Source: Welwitschia mirabilis (lineage: Eukaryota > Gnetophyta > Gnetopsida > Welwitschiales). From it: a DNA stretch of 58,500 nt. Below are positions 56,530 through 58,500 of this stretch, piece by piece. The DNA lies in assembly GCA_051453625.1 (NCBI GenBank), contig JBOZIK010000001.1:248356014-248414513 (forward strand), in the 5' to 3' direction. Positions within the stretch are counted from its first letter, which is position 1. Each line of letters begins with the position of its first letter. A model generated the notes under the pieces. It was not told where the DNA came from and did not search any database. It worked only from the letters and a program-made list of their open reading frames with translations. A program made the position numbers and the translations under genes.

Positions 56530-56960
56530 ACTTGGTTTACAAAAAAGTCCAAAGTTTAAAGATCCAATAGCAACAAATGTTAGTATCACTTTAGAAGGGA
56601 ACCATAGAATCAAGAAAGACTTAATTGATATAGGAGCTAGTATCAACATTATGCCCTTACACATTTGTCAACATCATAGGTTAGAAGAAAGATTAGAGCC
56701 TACATACATTATTTTGGAGTTAGCCGATACGTCCATAATGAAATATTTAGGTGTAATGAAGGACTTAGTCATTTAAATAGAGAAAGCTTTCTACCCAATT
56801 GATGTAATTATTTTAGAAGTTGAGCACCATAGTGAATATCCCCTACTTTCAGGTAGATCTTTCTATGCAACAACCCATTGAATAATAGATACAAGGACTG
56901 GATTGATGAGGTGCCATTTTGAAAACAAACAATTTTCAATAAGAGTGCTTGATGTGGCTC
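56530..56960 (+). pseudogene. Aspartic protease of element C
   Basis: The active site DIGASINIMPL is at 56627-56659, a close match to the D-L-G-A-S motif of the Athila/Tat group, with the catalytic Asp intact. LEPTYIILELADTS (56695-56736) is the flap-side strand, and YPLLSGRSFYATTH (56839-56880) corresponds to the block normally read as LGRPFLAT. A stop follows at about 56881. The frame continues to RCHFENKQFSIRVLDVA, the usual linker to RT. Apart from stops this is the best preserved domain of the element. Confidence 0.88.
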
Positions 56961-56980
56961 AAAAAGATTTAGGTAACAAG

Positions 56981-57181
56981 TTAAGTTTAAAGGAAGAAAT
57001 AAAATCAACCCTATTTTTACAGCACCATCCACTTAAGGAGAGATGGTCCATGCTTCATGAGCCAATCTTATTTGATGATAGATTAAAATTAAACTACCTT
57101 TATGTGGTTTAGGAGAGATAGTTTACTTTCTAATCCTATTTAAGTTTAAAGGAAGAAATAAAATCAACCCTATTTTTACAG
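56981..57181 (+). repeat. 42-bp direct duplication inside element C
   Basis: Bases 56981-57022 and 57140-57181 are identical, and the next 20 or so bases are similar. The offset of 159 bases is a multiple of three. Perfect identity over 42 bases is unusual in so decayed a region. Confidence 0.9.
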
Positions 57182-57660
57182 TACCGTCCACTTTGGGAGA
57201 TTGAAAGTAAAACTATTTTCACTTCCCCTTTTGATACCTTTACCTTTAAACAAATGCCTTTCAAACTTTGCAATGCTCCCAGTACCTTTTAGTGTGCTAT
57301 GATGGGTATTTTTTCTGATATGCTTGAGGATTCCATTGATATTTTCATAGATGACTTCTCTATCTGTGCTGAAACTTTTGAGCAAATTTTAGATTATTTA
57401 GAGAAAGTCTTAAATTGATGCATTGCTAGTGGCCTCCACTTGAGTTAGGAAAAGAGTCATTTTATTGTAAAGAATGGCATTGTTTTATATCATCACATTT
57501 CTTGAGAGGGGATTAAGATGGATGTTTTTAAAGTTGGTATTATTCAAAATCTTAGTTCCCTTACAAATGTTAAATAGGTCCAACCTTTCTTTGGTCATTG
57601 TAATTTTTAGCATCAGTTCATTCATGATTATTATTCTATTTGTAAATCCATTTACTCATT
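57182..57660 (+). pseudogene. Reverse transcriptase of element C (partial)
   Basis: RT sequence begins abruptly near the palm region. FKQMPFKLCNAPSTF (57248-57292) is the block that leads to the active site. IFIDDFSI (57341-57364) is the active-site box with both aspartates (57350-57355) retained. LHLSxEKSHFIVKNGIVL (about 57436-57486) follows, then frame shifts in the thumb region. The fingers part that should precede it, with the conserved PWVSPV- and RVCIDYRKLN-type blocks, is not visible between 57022 and 57190. The 42-bp duplication lies exactly there, so a deletion is likely. Confidence 0.88.
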
Positions 57661-58140
57661 ACTAGAGAAAGATATCAAGTTCAAATGGAATGAATCTTAT
57701 TAAATTTCTTTCAATAGTATTAAACGTAGATTTTCTTATGCTTTAATAGTAATGGGACCTGATTGGGCACTTGAATTTGAGATTATGTATGATGCTAGTA
57801 ATTTTGCTATGAGTGGGGTTCTTTTCCAAAAGTATGAGAAGGACTTTAAAGTTATATCTTATCATAGTAAGTCATTATCTAGATCTTAGATAAACTACAC
57901 TACTACAAAAAAAGAAATTCTTGCCATTATATTTTTCCTTGATACTATCTTTTAAGCTTGCACATGAATGTTTATACTGATCATGCGGCCATTCGCTACC
58001 TCATGAATAAGAAAGACTCTAGTGCCCATCTAGTTAGATGGATTCTTATGCAAGAATTTAATTTGACCATTATAGATAAAGTAAGGAAGCACAATTCTGT
58101 GGTCAATCATTTGTCTCGACTTCCTTCTCTTCTAAATAAC
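57660..58140 (+). pseudogene. RNase H of element C
   Basis: The first catalytic Asp lies in MYDASNFAMSGVLFQK (57788-57835). TTKKEILAIIFF (about 57901-57936) is the Glu helix. MNVYTDHAAIRYLMNKKDSS (57964-58023) and VRWILMQEFNLTI (58036-58074) follow, and the end is HNSVVNHLSRLPS, where the Asp of the usual ADHLSR is Asn. The last 92 codons (57958-58236) are uninterrupted. Confidence 0.9.
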
Positions 58141-58239
58141 ATTATCATTGATGATTCCTTTCCTAATGAGCAACTTTTCACTTTTTTTCTTCTCATCATC
58201 CTCTATGGTATGCTAACATTGTCAAATATCTTATAACAT

Positions 58240-58500
58240 GAAAACATCACAACATGGGACTTATCATTAGCGTAAATCTTTTCTCCATCATATAGGTGAC
58301 TATGAGTGGATCAAGCCACATTTGTACCACAGGTAAAAAGACTAGATTATGAGAAAATATATGCCCAATTGGGAAATACCTAAGATTGTTCATCTTTGTT
58401 ATGGTGGTATTTGTGGAGGACATTTTAGTGGACATAAAACTACCATGAAAATCCTTCATTCTAGTTTTTATTAGCCTTTTCTTTTTTATGATTCATTTGA
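58240..58500 (+). pseudogene. Integrase zinc-binding region of element C (window edge)
   Basis: HLCYGGICGGHFSGHKTTMK (58391-58450), then ILHSSFY, a stop in place of the usual Trp, and PFLFYDSF to the last base. This is the His-containing start of the HHCC domain. The cysteines and catalytic core lie beyond the window. Confidence 0.85.

Larger units (their letters stand above)
53053..58500 (+). mobile_element. Athila/Tat-like Ty3/gypsy element C (runs off window)
   Basis: The order on the plus strand is LTR, tRNA-Asp-type primer-binding site, long leader, gag with CCHC knuckle, protease with D-I-G-A-S, RT with FIDD, RNase H and the zinc-binding end of integrase at the window edge. The primer-binding site, long leader and protease motif are typical of Athila/Tat-group Ty3/gypsy elements of plants. 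Stops and frameshifts are present throughout, though catalytic residues survive better than in the other elements here. The 3' LTR is outside the window. Confidence 0.9.

Overview
The window looks like nuclear DNA of a land plant with a large, repeat-rich genome. I find no intact host gene. The DNA is AT-rich and almost all of it is mobile elements and plastid-derived DNA that have decayed, mostly by C-to-T and G-to-A changes, leaving many in-frame stops. Plastid 16S rRNA, atpB and psaA/psaB pieces show a plant. A Penelope-like reverse transcriptase and a LINE with an unusual C-terminal region would fit a gymnosperm, fern or lycophyte better than a flowering plant, but I cannot name the organism. 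Layout: 1-1985 is a plastid insertion made of a 16S rRNA fragment (minus), an atpB fragment (plus) and a second 16S 3' end with the 16S-trnI spacer (plus); the two 16S 3' ends form an inverted repeat. A 68-bp tandem repeat (4503-4760) and a psaA/psaB shard (4928-5013) follow. 5430-10740 is a Ty3/gypsy element (A) with gag, protease, RT, RNase H, integrase and the start of a 3' LTR. 12302-18081 is a Ty1/copia cluster (E) arranged LTR, internal region, LTR, second internal start. 20844-21834 holds two related copia LTR pieces around a GC-rich 37-bp minisatellite, next to an unrecognised CpG-rich segment (21835-22600). 27374-36326 is an LTR retrotransposon (B) on the minus strand with both LTRs and a primer-binding site but no recognisable pol; a solo LTR with a perfect 5-bp target duplication sits in one LTR. 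36327-43318 is a degenerate satellite of about 71 bp split by a LINE (38077-41397) and resuming in phase after it. 43800-46600 is a very decayed Ty3/gypsy element (D) that appears to have lost RT and RNase H. 49700-53052 is a Penelope-like element, partly duplicated around an assembly gap. 53053-58500 is an Athila/Tat-like Ty3/gypsy element (C) cut off by the window edge. How they relate: the LTR ends and primer-binding sites of B and C match, so B looks like a non-autonomous relative of C. C's LTR starts inside the Penelope-like coding region, so C landed on that element. The LINE landed in a pre-existing satellite. RT motifs of the copia, LINE and Penelope-like elements have each lost one catalytic aspartate by a GAT-to-AAT change, so none of those copies can be active. 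Ten N gaps are present, several with duplicated flanks, so fine structure next to gaps should be treated with caution.
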